NCBI GenBank assembly: GCA_023396465.1
Contig: JAEWWF010000255.1
Location: forward strand, 1-5,665
DNA length: 5,665 bases
Source of the DNA: Pseudomonadota bacterium
Lineage (GTDB): Bacteria; Pseudomonadota; Alphaproteobacteria; Rhodospirillales; Rhodospirillaceae
Direction: 5' to 3'
The notes below the pieces were generated by a model. That model was not told the origin of the DNA. It searched no databases and worked only from the letters and a program-made list of their open reading frames with translations. Every line of letters begins with the position of its first letter. The stretch's first letter is position 1. A program made the position numbers and the translations under genes. Below, in pieces: positions 5,588 to 5,665 of the stretch.

Positions 5588-5665
5588 ATGACCTCCCGTC
5601 ACGTCGAGCGGTTCCTTGAAATGATGGTCGCCGAGCGGGGCGCCAGCCCGCGCACCATCGAAGCC
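5588..5665 (+). CDS. xerD: Site-specific tyrosine recombinase, N-terminal fragment (probably XerD)
   Basis: An ATG at 5588 opens a frame that runs off the right edge after 26 codons. The visible peptide has FLEMMVAERGASPRTIEA (9-26), which matches the start of the N-terminal SAM-like core-binding domain of XerC/XerD recombinases, where FL...ERG.S..T..AY is typical. These enzymes resolve chromosome dimers at dif with FtsK. The catalytic domain (Arg-His-Arg-Tyr) lies outside the window. I favour XerD over XerC because of its position near aroK, as I recall from alphaproteobacterial genomes; the fragment alone cannot separate them, and an integrase is a less likely alternative. The ribosome site is weak (an AGG about 10 nt upstream). 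The gene is 54 nt downstream of the exported-protein gene on the same strand, with no clear terminator between them, so read-through is possible. Confidence 0.75.
   Translation, partial: MTSRHVERFLEMMVAERGASPRTIEA

Noticed and set aside
5087..5602. A 171-codon leftward open frame at the right end
   Set aside because: It overlaps the end of the exported protein gene and the xerD start in antisense, and its composition is typical of a shadow frame.
1..5665. A defence system, mobile element, CRISPR array or phage module
   Set aside because: No direct-repeat array, transposase, integrase accessory gene or terminal inverted repeats was seen. The recombinase fragment fits housekeeping XerD, and base composition is even across the window.

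Overview
The window is GC-rich throughout (roughly 70% by eye), with strong third-position G/C, frequent GTG starts and tightly packed genes. The aroK-aroB pair, followed by a CNNM/CBS-domain transporter-like gene and lying near an xerD-like gene, is an arrangement I associate with Alphaproteobacteria. The protein style fits a Rhodospirillales (Magnetospirillum-like) genome. That assignment is inference from composition and gene order, not from a database match.

Layout, left to right. Positions 1-218 (+) hold the C-terminal end of an Ala/Pro-rich protein with a four-cysteine tail. A strong hairpin (229-268) sits between this gene and a convergent leftward gene. A leftward cluster follows, in transcription order aroK (2794-3399), aroB (1640-2797, sharing GTGA with the aroK stop) and a CNNM/CBS/CorC-domain membrane protein (278-1582). 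Positions 3400-3576 are a divergent intergenic region with an AT-rich patch that probably holds promoters for both sides. Rightward, a 46-residue single-pass membrane protein (3577-3717) overlaps by 20 nt a 611-residue exported Ala-rich helical protein (3698-5533). The window ends with the first 26 codons of a tyrosine recombinase, probably xerD (5588-5665).

Function. AroB (3-dehydroquinate synthase, step 2) and AroK (shikimate kinase, step 5) belong to the shikimate pathway that leads to aromatic amino acids. Their overlapping genes suggest coupled expression. The downstream CNNM protein may share the transcript and probably moves or senses divalent cations. The rightward genes look like an envelope pair of unknown function upstream of the recombinase that resolves chromosome dimers.

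No tRNA, rRNA, CRISPR array, insertion sequence or prophage signature is visible, and no stretch above 300 bases lacks a gene. The window is mostly housekeeping. The least explained part is the small membrane ORF and the exported protein it overlaps. I found no convincing new multi-gene system.
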